Source: an uncultured Christensenella sp. (GTDB taxonomy: Bacteria > Bacillota > Clostridia > Christensenellales > UBA1242). From it: a DNA stretch of 13,741 nucleotides. The stretch's first letter is position 1. Each line of letters begins with the position of its first letter. The stretch spans positions 1-13,741 of the forward strand of contig CAJJUK010000029.1 of NCBI GenBank assembly GCA_905195085.1, written 5' to 3'. The notes beneath the pieces were generated by a model. The model did not search any database and was not told where the DNA came from. It saw only the letters and a program-made list of their open reading frames with translations. The position numbers were made by a program, and so were the translations under genes. Shown here one piece after another: positions 1-5,931 of this stretch.

Positions 1-1
1 G

Positions 2-178
2 TGTTTTTTGCTTGGTTGTGGAACAGATGACAAAGTGAACTATTGGACAAGAAACCTGGGGGCTGGATTAGGTAACGGACAAATTATTACAAAAGCAGGC
101 GTTACAAAATCTACATGGCTTGACAGTGTTCATGGAGTTCGTTTGGCACTTACTATGGGCAATGGTAGCAGAATTTAA
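2..178 (+). CDS. C-terminal end of a surface-type protein (partial)
   Basis: This is an open frame from the window edge to a TAA at 176-178, giving 58 residues; the start lies outside the window. The visible part reads ...VNYWTRNLG...GNGQIITK...VHGVRLALTM.... The pattern 'YW-T/L-R-x', then a short glycine-rich stretch, then 'GVR-x-AL', is typical of the end of DUF6273 and related domains found at the C terminus of large secreted or cell-wall proteins of gut Bacillota. The function of such domains is not established. The gene ends 32 bases before the rpsO -35 box, with only a weak AT-rich hairpin (180-198) in between. The family assignment is an inference from this short motif; the reading frame itself is clear. 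Confidence 0.5.
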   Translation, partial: CFLLGCGTDDKVNYWTRNLGAGLGNGQIITKAGVTKSTWLDSVHGVRLALTMGNGSRI

Positions 179-210
179 CAATTTGATTTTAACAAATTTT
201 GTAAAAATTC

Positions 211-239
211 TTTACTTTTTTGGTGTGATGTGATATACT
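211..239 (+). promoter_or_regulatory. Sigma70-type promoter of rpsO-pnp
   Basis: The -35 box TTTACT (211-216) and -10 box TATACT (234-239) are separated by exactly 17 bp. Transcription should start near 246, leaving a leader of about 83 nt ahead of rpsO. It is the only good promoter between the upstream gene and rpsO. Confidence 0.7.
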
Positions 240-254
240 TGCTTTGTCGATAAA

Positions 255-301
255 CTTAAGCATAGTTTCTGGGACACCTTCGACCCGTTACTCTGTTTAA
301 G
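255..301 (+). promoter_or_regulatory. Folded rpsO leader, candidate S15 autoregulatory element
   Basis: CTTAAGC (255-261) can pair with GTTTAAG (295-301, one G-U), AGT (264-266) with ACT (290-292) and GGG (271-273) with CCC (284-286), giving a long interrupted hairpin 17 bases before the ribosome site. Ribosomal protein S15 is known to repress its own mRNA through leader structures that differ between bacterial groups. The structure is seen here; that S15 binds it is inference. Confidence 0.4.
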
Positions 302-328
302 CGGTTAAAATTTTTATGGAGGGAAATC

Positions 329-598
329 ATGGATAAACAAAGAAAAAGCGAAATCATTTCTCAGTTTAAACAATCTGAAAATGATACCGGATCTGTTCAA
401 GTTCAAATTGCTCTTTTGACTGAAAGAATCAACCACTTGACAGAACACTTGAAAACCAACAAAAAAGACAATCACTCAAGAAGAGGTCTTTTGATGATGG
501 TTGGAAAGAGAAAAGGTTTCTTGCAATATCTTAAGGACAGAGATATTGAAGCTTACAGAAAGCTTATCAAAGAACTTAACATTAGAGAAATTAAATAA
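329..598 (+). CDS. rpsO: 30S ribosomal protein S15
   Basis: The protein has 89 residues, the normal S15 length, and begins MDKQRKSEIISQF. It contains the family hallmarks TGSVQVQIALLTERINHLTEH (residues 20-40) and the KDNHSRRGLL-x-MVGKRKGFLQYL block (46-68), which contacts the three-way junction of 16S rRNA helices 20-22. S15 binds 16S rRNA directly as a primary assembly protein of the small-subunit platform. The start is fixed by GGAGGG at 318-323, five bases before ATG. The gene is preceded by its own promoter and a folded leader and followed by a terminator and then pnp. The rpsO-pnp order is conserved widely in bacteria. Nothing is unusual in the protein. Confidence 0.98.
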   Translation: MDKQRKSEIISQFKQSENDTGSVQVQIALLTERINHLTEHLKTNKKDNHSRRGLLMMVGKRKGFLQYLKDRDIEAYRKLIKELNIREIK

Positions 599-603
599 TT
601 TTT

Positions 604-634
604 GGGGGAGGTGTTTTTTTGCTTCCCTCTTTTT
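604..634 (+). terminator. Intrinsic terminator/attenuator between rpsO and pnp
   Basis: GGGGGAGG (604-611) pairs with CTTCCCTC (622-629), eight pairs including two G-U, with a 10-nt loop and a following T run (630-634, then a second T run to 642). I see no clear second promoter before pnp, so pnp probably depends on read-through, making this a partial terminator that lowers pnp relative to rpsO. Confidence 0.65.
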
Positions 635-666
635 CAATTTTTTAACTTATTATTTTGGAGTGTGTT

Positions 667-2829
667 ATGGAATATAAAAAGTATGTTATTAATGTCGCAG
701 GCAAAGATATTTCCTTTGAAACTGGCAAGTGGTGCGGTCAATCTAATGGCTCTTGTGTTGTTAGAAGCGGTGACACTGTTGTCATGGTTAATGTGACAAT
801 GAGTGAAGAACCAAAGCCTGGAATTGACTTCTTCCCTCTCTCTGTTGAATATCAAGAAAAGATGTATTCAATTGGAAAAATTCCTGGCGGATTCAAGAAA
901 AGAGAAGGTCGTCCAAGTGACAAGGCTATTTTGGTTTCAAGACTTATTGACAGACCACTTAGACCTCTTTTCCCAAAAGGTTTCTTTAATGATGTGGTTG
1001 TTGTTGCAACCGCTCTTTCAATTGACCCAGATGTCAGTCCAGAACCTCTTGCTATGCTTGGTTCTTCTTTTGCACTTGCAATCTCTGACATTCCTTTCCT
1101 TGGACCTACTGGTTCTGTTCAGGTTGGATTGGTGGACGGGGAATTTGTCATCAACCCAGACCAAGAACAAAGAGAAAAAAGTGATTTGGCTTTGACTGTC
1201 AGCGGAACTGAAGAAGCTGTTTTAATGGTTGAAGCAGGAGCAAATGAAGTGTCAGAAAGTGTTATGCTTGACGCCATTATGTTTGCTCACGAAGAAATCA
1301 AAAAGATTGTTCATGAACTCAAGAAAATCAAGGAAGAGATTGGAAAACCTGTAAATCCAAAAATTTCTTATTATGCTGTTCCTGAAGAAATTGACAAGGC
1401 TGTCAGAGAATATGCTGATGAAAAATATGACTATGTTTTGGATACCTTTGTAAGAAGCGAAAGAGAAGCAAGAGAAGAAGAAGTTAAGGCTGATATTCTT
1501 GCTCACTTTGCTGAAATATTCCCAGAAAAAGAAAGAGAAATTGGAGATGTTCTCTACAAAATTAAGAAAGAAAAGGTTAGAGCACATATTTTGGAAAAAG
1601 GTGTTCGTCCAGATGGAAGAAAATTGGAAGAAATTCGTCCAATTTGGTGCGAAGTTGGTGTTCTTCCAAGAGTTCATGGTTCTGCAGTGTTCACAAGAGG
1701 AGAAACTCAAGTTTTGTCTTGTTTGACACTTGGAACTGTTAGTGATGTTCAGAAACTTGAAGGACTTGATGATGAAGAAGTTAATCGTTATGTTCATCAC
1801 TACAATATGCCACCATATGCAACAGGCGAAGCTAAGATGATTAAGAGCACAGGTCGTAGAGAAATTGGTCACGGTGCTTTGGCTGAAAGAGCATTGGAAC
1901 CAGTTGTTCCAAAAGAAGATGTTTTCCCTTATGCTCTCAGAATTGTCAGCGAAGTTCTCTCTTCAAATGGATCTTCTTCAATGGCTTCAACTTGTGGTTC
2001 TACACTTGCTTTGATGGATGGTGGTGTGCCTATTTCTGCACCTGTTTCTGGAATTGCTATGGGACTTATTAAAGACGAAAACAGCAGAAAAGTTGCCGTT
2101 CTTTCTGACATTCAAGGGCTTGAAGATTTCTTGGGTGACATGGACTTTAAGGTTACTGGAACTGCTAAGGGTATCACTGCAATCCAAATGGATATCAAAA
2201 TTAAAGGAATTGACAAGGCAATTTTGACTGAGGCTTTGGAAAGAGCAAAGATTGGAAGAATGCAAATTATGGAAAAGATGCTTGCTTGCATTGATAAGCC
2301 AAGAGCAGAAATTTCTAAATATGCTCCAAAAATTATCACATTCACTATTGACCCAGATAAGATTAAAGATGTCATTGGTTCTGGCGGAAAAACAATCAAC
2401 AAAATCATTGACGAAACTGGTGTTAAGATTGATATTGAAGATGACGGGACTGTTTTCATCGCATCTGTTGACAGTGACATGAATGAAAAAGCTAAGAAAA
2501 TCATTCTTTCAATCACAGAAGATGTTGAAGTTGGTGATGTTTATGACGGAAAAGTTGTTCGCATCATGAATTTTGGCGCTTTTGTTGATTTGGGCGGTGG
2601 AAAGGAAGGAATGATTCACATTTCAAAGCTTTCAAACAAGAGAGTTGACAAAGTTGAAGATGTTGTCAAGATTGGTGACAATGTTGAAGTTGAAGTTATC
2701 AAAATTGACGAGAAAGGAAGAATTGATCTCAAGAGAATTGTTCCTAAAGAAGAAAAAGAAGCAAATGAAAAAGAAAAAACTTCAAAGAAAGTTGAAAAAT
2801 CTGAAAATGTTGAAAGCAAAAAAGACTAG
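667..2829 (+). CDS. pnp: Polyribonucleotide nucleotidyltransferase (PNPase)
   Basis: The product (720 residues) degrades RNA 3'-5' by phosphorolysis, releasing nucleoside diphosphates; it is a trimeric cytoplasmic enzyme of mRNA turnover. The order is the standard one: RNase PH domain 1 (about 10-230, with RPLRPLFPKGF), a helical linker, RNase PH domain 2 (about 310-550), a KH domain with G571-S-G-G574, and an S1 domain (about 617-685, GDVYDGKVVRIMNFGAFVD). D487 and D493, in LEDFLGDMDF, align with the E. coli metal-binding D486 and D492. A Lys/Glu-rich tail (about 690-720) follows S1. ATG 667 is chosen because GGAG at 657-660 sits six bases ahead; an in-frame TTG at 655 would overlap that site. 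Its stop codon lies inside the terminator hairpin. Confidence 0.98.
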   Translation: MEYKKYVINVAGKDISFETGKWCGQSNGSCVVRSGDTVVMVNVTMSEEPKPGIDFFPLSVEYQEKMYSIGKIPGGFKKREGRPSDKAILVSRLIDRPLRPLFPKGFFNDVVVVATALSIDPDVSPEPLAMLGSSFALAISDIPFLGPTGSVQVGLVDGEFVINPDQEQREKSDLALTVSGTEEAVLMVEAGANEVSESVMLDAIMFAHEEIKKIVHELKKIKEEIGKPVNPKISYYAVPEEIDKAVREYADEKYDYVLDTFVRSEREAREEEVKADILAHFAEIFPEKEREIGDVLYKIKKEKVRAHILEKGVRPDGRKLEEIRPIWCEVGVLPRVHGSAVFTRGETQVLSCLTLGTVSDVQKLEGLDDEEVNRYVHHYNMPPYATGEAKMIKSTGRREIGHGALAERALEPVVPKEDVFPYALRIVSEVLSSNGSSSMASTCGSTLALMDGGVPISAPVSGIAMGLIKDENSRKVAVLSDIQGLEDFLGDMDFKVTGTAKGITAIQMDIKIKGIDKAILTEALERAKIGRMQIMEKMLACIDKPRAEISKYAPKIITFTIDPDKIKDVIGSGGKTINKIIDETGVKIDIEDDGTVFIASVDSDMNEKAKKIILSITEDVEVGDVYDGKVVRIMNFGAFVDLGGGKEGMIHISKLSNKRVDKVEDVVKIGDNVEVEVIKIDEKGRIDLKRIVPKEEKEANEKEKTSKKVEKSENVESKKD

Positions 2830-2849
2830 TTAATCCTAGTCTTTTTTTT
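2821..2849. terminator. Bidirectional terminator between pnp and the convergent gene
   Basis: AAAGACTAG (2821-2829) is a perfect 9-bp partner of CTAGTCTTT (2836-2844) around a 6-nt loop. A T run to 2849 serves pnp, and a run of A just upstream of the stem gives U residues for transcripts from the minus strand. The left arm contains the pnp stop codon TAG. Confidence 0.85.
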
Positions 2850-2863
2850 GTACATATGTGCAA

Positions 2864-3613
2864 TTATTGAAATATTGCGAAAAATTGAAGAAATGGAGTG
2901 AACTGGTTGTTTTCGTATTGCAATTCATTTACAACATATCCAAGAACATTCACTTGTGCCACAGCTGTGGCCTTTTGATATATTTGCAAAAACCAGATGT
3001 TTTGAGTGGAGTTGAAGACCGGGAAAACTGTGTTTACAAGCCCAATATCAATGTTTGGCTCTTTTACCGTTCCGTCTTTGTTGTATATTTTGTCTTTATA
3101 AAATTCGTCCATATTTGAAACATCAAGAAGATAGGTGGTTGTGTTTGTTTTGATTTCAGCTCTATAATTATCTAGAAATGTTCCAGAATATTGGTTGTTT
3201 TGTGAGAACTCTTCAAAATCAAACAAAGTTTTGTAACCAGTGTCGGACAACTCATAAACATAATAGAATCCATAACCACCACTGCCACCAGAGTCAGCAG
3301 AATAGAAAATTTGTTGCAAACCATTCCCTATGAAATCGAGAGGTGTAAGCTTTGGGGAATAGCCGTAATTTATTGTGGGAACAAAAGAATAGAGTAAATT
3401 GTTGTCATTGTCAAAAACTCTGATTTCAATGTTTTGTATAAACGGAGAATTTGACATCTTGTTTCCGTAAATGCTGATTGTGTTGGTTATTTCAGGAGCA
3501 TACAGCGTTGCTGTTGTTGTGAAAATTAATTCTTTCTCTTTCATATTGTTTGTTATATTCATGGTTCTTCCAAAAAGTGAAAGAAAGATGAACAACATAA
3601 GTGCAATTTTCAT
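2864..3613 (-). CDS. Secreted protein with a VCBS/FG-GAP-like loop, function unknown
   Basis: The 249-residue product starts MKIALMLFIFLSLFG, a short basic-then-hydrophobic segment that fits a signal peptide, though no Ala-x-Ala cleavage site is obvious. The middle part has TPLDFIGNGLQQIFYSADSG (residues 90-109) followed by GSGGYGFYYVYEL. This acidic, Gly/Asn-rich loop resembles the calcium-binding turns of VCBS/FG-GAP beta-propeller repeats and small secreted proteins of Clostridia. No catalytic motif is visible. No clear ribosome site precedes ATG 3613; a GGAAG stands before the internal Met-18, but starting there would remove the signal peptide, so I keep the longer form with reservation. 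It converges on pnp and shares its terminator, and it is divergent from the Nudix regulator across a 109-bp gap. Confidence 0.6.
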   Translation of the reverse strand: MKIALMLFIFLSLFGRTMNITNNMKEKELIFTTTATLYAPEITNTISIYGNKMSNSPFIQNIEIRVFDNDNNLLYSFVPTINYGYSPKLTPLDFIGNGLQQIFYSADSGGSGGYGFYYVYELSDTGYKTLFDFEEFSQNNQYSGTFLDNYRAEIKTNTTTYLLDVSNMDEFYKDKIYNKDGTVKEPNIDIGLVNTVFPVFNSTQNIWFLQIYQKATAVAQVNVLGYVVNELQYENNQFTPFLQFFAIFQ

Positions 3614-3672
3614 GATGTTATTGTTTGTTTAAATTAAATTTTTATAATTTTTAAGTTTTTTTAAGAAATTAC

Positions 3673-3701
3673 TTGACTTGTGTATTTTTTACGCATATAA
3701 T
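3673..3701 (+). promoter_or_regulatory. Promoter of the NrtR-like regulator
   Basis: The -35 box TTGACT (3673-3678) and a perfect -10 box TATAAT (3696-3701) have 17-bp spacing. The whole spacer is occupied by a palindromic operator (3679-3695). The expected transcription start is near 3708, just before GGAGGAG at 3712-3718. Confidence 0.8.
3679..3695. promoter_or_regulatory. Candidate NrtR-type operator, copy 1
   Basis: The 17-mer TGTGTATTTTTTACGCA has the form TGyGTA-N5-TACGCA. One position differs from the perfect palindrome found at 4416-4432. It fills exactly the spacer between the -35 and -10 boxes, so a bound repressor would block RNA polymerase. NrtR regulators are known to bind palindromes with inner GTA...TAC half-sites. 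Binding here is inferred. Confidence 0.65.
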
Positions 3702-3722
3702 AATGATGTATGGAGGAGAAAT

Positions 3723-4370
3723 ATGAACATAACCAATCCATTATATCAAAATCAGGGTATCCATGTTGTGCTTGCGTTGTTCACTGTTGAAGATGGAAAA
3801 TTTAAGGTCTTTTTGATTAAACGAAAAAATCAACCATACAAGGACAAGTGGATTTTGATTGGCGGTGCGTGTTATAACAATGAGGATACTGACACCGCAA
3901 TGAAAAGAGAATTGAAAGAAAAAACAGGCATTGAAGATATCAACTTTCAAAGATTTGATGTATTCTCTAGACCAAACAGAAGTCCTCTTTGGAGAATGAT
4001 TGCCGTTGCTCATGTTGGAGTCATTGATTGCAAGCGTGTTCATTTTTTGAAAACCACAACAAAAACTGTTGATGCAGACTGGTTTCAAATTGACAGAGTT
4101 CCAGCATTAGGCTATGACCATGAAGAAATTTTGAATGGAGCAATTGAATTTTTGCGACAAAAGATTTTTGACAGCGACATTCTCAAAAACTTGTTTCCTA
4201 AACAATTTACATTGCCGGAATTGCATAAGGCTTATGAGAGCATCTTGAACAAACAGATAGACCGAAGGAATTTCAGAAAACGTTTGTTGCAACAAAACAT
4301 AATTGCAAATACTGGACTTGAACAAGAAATTGCAGGAAAGAAACCAGCAAAACTTTATCGGTTTGTGTGA
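3723..4370 (+). CDS. NrtR-like transcriptional regulator (Nudix domain plus winged helix)
   Basis: The 215-residue protein has a Nudix domain (about 10-145) and a C-terminal winged helix (about 155-215: FTLPELHKAYESIL, RRNFRKRLL, KPAKLYRFV). This is the architecture of NrtR, repressors of NAD-metabolism genes whose Nudix domain senses ADP-ribose rather than hydrolysing it. The Nudix box runs from G48 with E54, R62, E63 and E66, but the second glutamate of the usual REx2EE is K67, in keeping with lost catalysis. ATG 3723 follows GGAGGAG at 3712-3718; an upstream in-frame TTG at 3678 lies in the promoter and is rejected. Palindromes in its promoter and before the next gene suggest autoregulation and control of its neighbour. 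The effector may differ from ADP-ribose; no NAD-synthesis gene is visible here. Confidence 0.85.
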   Translation: MNITNPLYQNQGIHVVLALFTVEDGKFKVFLIKRKNQPYKDKWILIGGACYNNEDTDTAMKRELKEKTGIEDINFQRFDVFSRPNRSPLWRMIAVAHVGVIDCKRVHFLKTTTKTVDADWFQIDRVPALGYDHEEILNGAIEFLRQKIFDSDILKNLFPKQFTLPELHKAYESILNKQIDRRNFRKRLLQQNIIANTGLEQEIAGKKPAKLYRFV

Positions 4371-4383
4371 CATTGATTTTATT

Positions 4384-4401
4384 AAGGCTTATTGCCTTTT
4401 T
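4384..4401 (+). terminator. Weak terminator/attenuator after the regulator
   Basis: AAGGC (4384-4388) pairs with GCCTT (4394-4398) around a TTATT loop, followed by T to 4401. The short stem suggests only partial termination before the next gene. Confidence 0.4.
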
Positions 4402-4415
4402 AAAATAAAAATAAA

Positions 4416-4432
4416 TGCGTAAAAAATACGCA
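4416..4432. promoter_or_regulatory. Candidate NrtR-type operator, copy 2
   Basis: TGCGTA-AAAAA-TACGCA is a perfect palindrome with 6-bp arms. Its reverse complement matches copy 1 at 16 of 17 positions. It ends two bases before the AAAGGAGG ribosome site (4435-4442) of the AAA_28-CYTH gene, placing that gene under the same control. No clear promoter of its own was found, so the site may act as a roadblock or cover a weak promoter. Confidence 0.65.
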
Positions 4433-4446
4433 ATAAAGGAGGAAAA

Positions 4447-5520
4447 ATGAAGACTATTGTTGTTAATCTTTTGGGTGGAGCAGGAGCAGGAAAGTCGACG
4501 ATTGCCGCTTTGGTGTTTGGACAGTTGAAGAAGAAGGGAATAAATTGTGAACTTGTCACCGAGTATGCCAAAGAAGTTGTTTATGAAGGGAATATGAAAA
4601 GACTGCAAAATCAACTATATATTTTCAGCAAGCAATATTATTCCATGGATATGATTAGGGACAAAGTGAATGTTATCATTACCGATTCGCCACTTCTTTT
4701 GAGTATGCACTATAATAGAAACTTTAGTGACAGTAATTTTTTAAGAGTTCCTGATGAAATTTTTGACAAACTTGTTTTGTATTGCTATACAACATTTGAC
4801 AATTTGAATTTTTATATCGAAAGAAATCATGAATATAAGCAAGAAGGCAGATATCAAGATGAAACTAGAGCGAAACAAGAAGACGCAATTATTAAAAGTT
4901 TAATTGATGGACTGAAAATTGATTGTGAACATCTTTTGTCCACTGATGATTGTGTTGGCACAATTGTTAAAGCAGTTGAAGAAAGATGTGAGTATTATAA
5001 AAATTTATACAAATCAGGGCTTGAAGTTGAAAGAAAATTTTTGATTGAAACGCTTCCCTCTGACATTGACAACTTCAAAAAAGACTTCATTTTTCAAGGT
5101 TATTTGATAAGGAACGAGAAAGAAATAAGAATTAGGAATGTTAGCAACCAACACTACTTTTTAACAGAAAAATATGGAAGAGGAATGGTTAGAGAAGAGT
5201 ATGAAAAAGAATTGACCCGAGAAGAATTTCTTAAACTTCTCAAAAAGGTGGACAAAAAGGTTGTTGAAAAAACTAGATATTACTATCCTTTGGAAGATGG
5301 AAGACTTGCTGAACTGGATTTGTACTTTGGTGCAAACAAGGGGTTGATCACTGCTGAAGTTGAGTTTGAAACTGCTGAGGAAGCAAAAAAATTTGTTCCT
5401 CCAGCTTGGTTTGGTCAAGATGTCACGGAAGATGAAAGTTACAAAAATCTTTCGCTTGCAAAAAATTCGAGCAGGACGCAATCATCATTGAACAATGAAA
5501 CAAGCAGAATTGTTGGTTAA
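4447..5520 (+). CDS. P-loop NTPase (AAA_28/NadR-like) fused to a CYTH domain
   Basis: This 357-residue protein has two domains. Residues 1-185 form a P-loop kinase-like domain: Walker A G10-GAGAGKS-T18, an EYAKEVVYE stretch (39-47) typical of the NadR/AAA_28 group, and a Walker-B-like VIITD80SP. Residues 192-340 form a CYTH (triphosphate tunnel) domain: E193-V-E195-R-K197 (the ExExK signature), EIRIR (226-230), K242, AELDLYF and EVEFE (304-308), ending in WFGQDVTEDESYKNLSLAK. CYTH enzymes bind triphosphates or polyphosphate with divalent metal. NadR-type domains can phosphorylate nicotinamide riboside. The substrate is unknown; control by an NrtR-like repressor makes a nucleotide or NAD-related role plausible. 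ATG 4447 follows AAAGGAGG. A Ser/Asn-rich tail (341-357) looks unstructured. The stop overlaps the convergent gene by 4 bases. Confidence 0.85.
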   Translation: MKTIVVNLLGGAGAGKSTIAALVFGQLKKKGINCELVTEYAKEVVYEGNMKRLQNQLYIFSKQYYSMDMIRDKVNVIITDSPLLLSMHYNRNFSDSNFLRVPDEIFDKLVLYCYTTFDNLNFYIERNHEYKQEGRYQDETRAKQEDAIIKSLIDGLKIDCEHLLSTDDCVGTIVKAVEERCEYYKNLYKSGLEVERKFLIETLPSDIDNFKKDFIFQGYLIRNEKEIRIRNVSNQHYFLTEKYGRGMVREEYEKELTREEFLKLLKKVDKKVVEKTRYYYPLEDGRLAELDLYFGANKGLITAEVEFETAEEAKKFVPPAWFGQDVTEDESYKNLSLAKNSSRTQSSLNNETSRIVG

Positions 5521-5807
5521 TTGTTCTTTGGCATGGAATTATAAAATTCATTTAGACCTTGTTCAAAATATTTTTGACTGTCTGGGTCTAGGTAAAACAA
5601 AAGACCAAACAATTGACCTGTATGTACTTTTTCCTCATTTACGATGTCTTTGAGCGTTTGATTTACAACCACATCATTTGAACTTGCTATATGGTTTTCA
5701 TATTGAATTATTGCATCAAGTTCTCCTATTATGTCTGCTCTTGTGTTTTGAGCAAGGGTTTGTTTGCTTGTTGTTGACAAATCTAAAATGTTTGTGAAAT
5801 TTTTCAT
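5517..5807 (-). CDS. Small ferritin-like protein (encapsulated-ferritin-like)
   Basis: The 96-residue protein is predicted to be two long helices, too short for a classic four-helix ferritin. Key residues are E29 and Y36 in GELDAIIQYENH and E59 with H62 in NEEKVH. The spacing E-x29-E-x2-H, with Tyr seven after the first Glu, equals that of EncFtn (E32, Y39, E62, H65 in the Rhodospirillum protein), where dimers form the di-iron ferroxidase site. It therefore probably binds and oxidises iron as an oligomer. Encapsulated forms carry a C-terminal targeting tail; here the end FYNSMPKNN shows no convincing one, and no encapsulin gene is in the window. It has AAAGGAG eight bases before ATG 5807. A rubrerythrin-type peroxide-stress role is an alternative. 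Confidence 0.7.
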   Translation of the reverse strand: MKNFTNILDLSTTSKQTLAQNTRADIIGELDAIIQYENHIASSNDVVVNQTLKDIVNEEKVHTGQLFGLLFYLDPDSQKYFEQGLNEFYNSMPKNN

Positions 5808-5931
5808 TTATTTTTCTCCTTTCATGATTTTATTTATGCCGTTTCTCTCCTGCATGATTGTGTGTTTATATGAACATTTGAGCGAGCAAAAATATATAAT
5901 GATTATGAACATACTTTAAGGAGGAAATTAA
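5808..5931. promoter_or_regulatory. Divergent promoter region, ferritin-like and collagen-like genes
   Basis: The 124-bp gap holds ribosome sites for both genes (CTCCTTT 5816-5822 read on minus; AAGGAGG 5918-5924 on plus). On plus, TATAAT at 5895-5900 is a likely -10 box, but the region 17 bp upstream has no good sigma70 -35 box, so an alternative sigma factor or activator is possible. A minus-strand promoter could not be fixed. Confidence 0.45.

Noticed and set aside
655..666. Earlier TTG start for pnp
   Set aside because: It would overlap the GGAG ribosome site; ATG 667 has correct spacing and matches the family's N terminus.
634..2819. Numerous other open frames overlapping pnp on both strands
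   Set aside because: They lack ribosome sites and plausible protein composition and are shadows of the PNPase reading frame.
3678..3722. Earlier TTG start for the Nudix regulator
   Set aside because: It lies between the -35 and -10 boxes; ATG 3723 has a perfect ribosome site.
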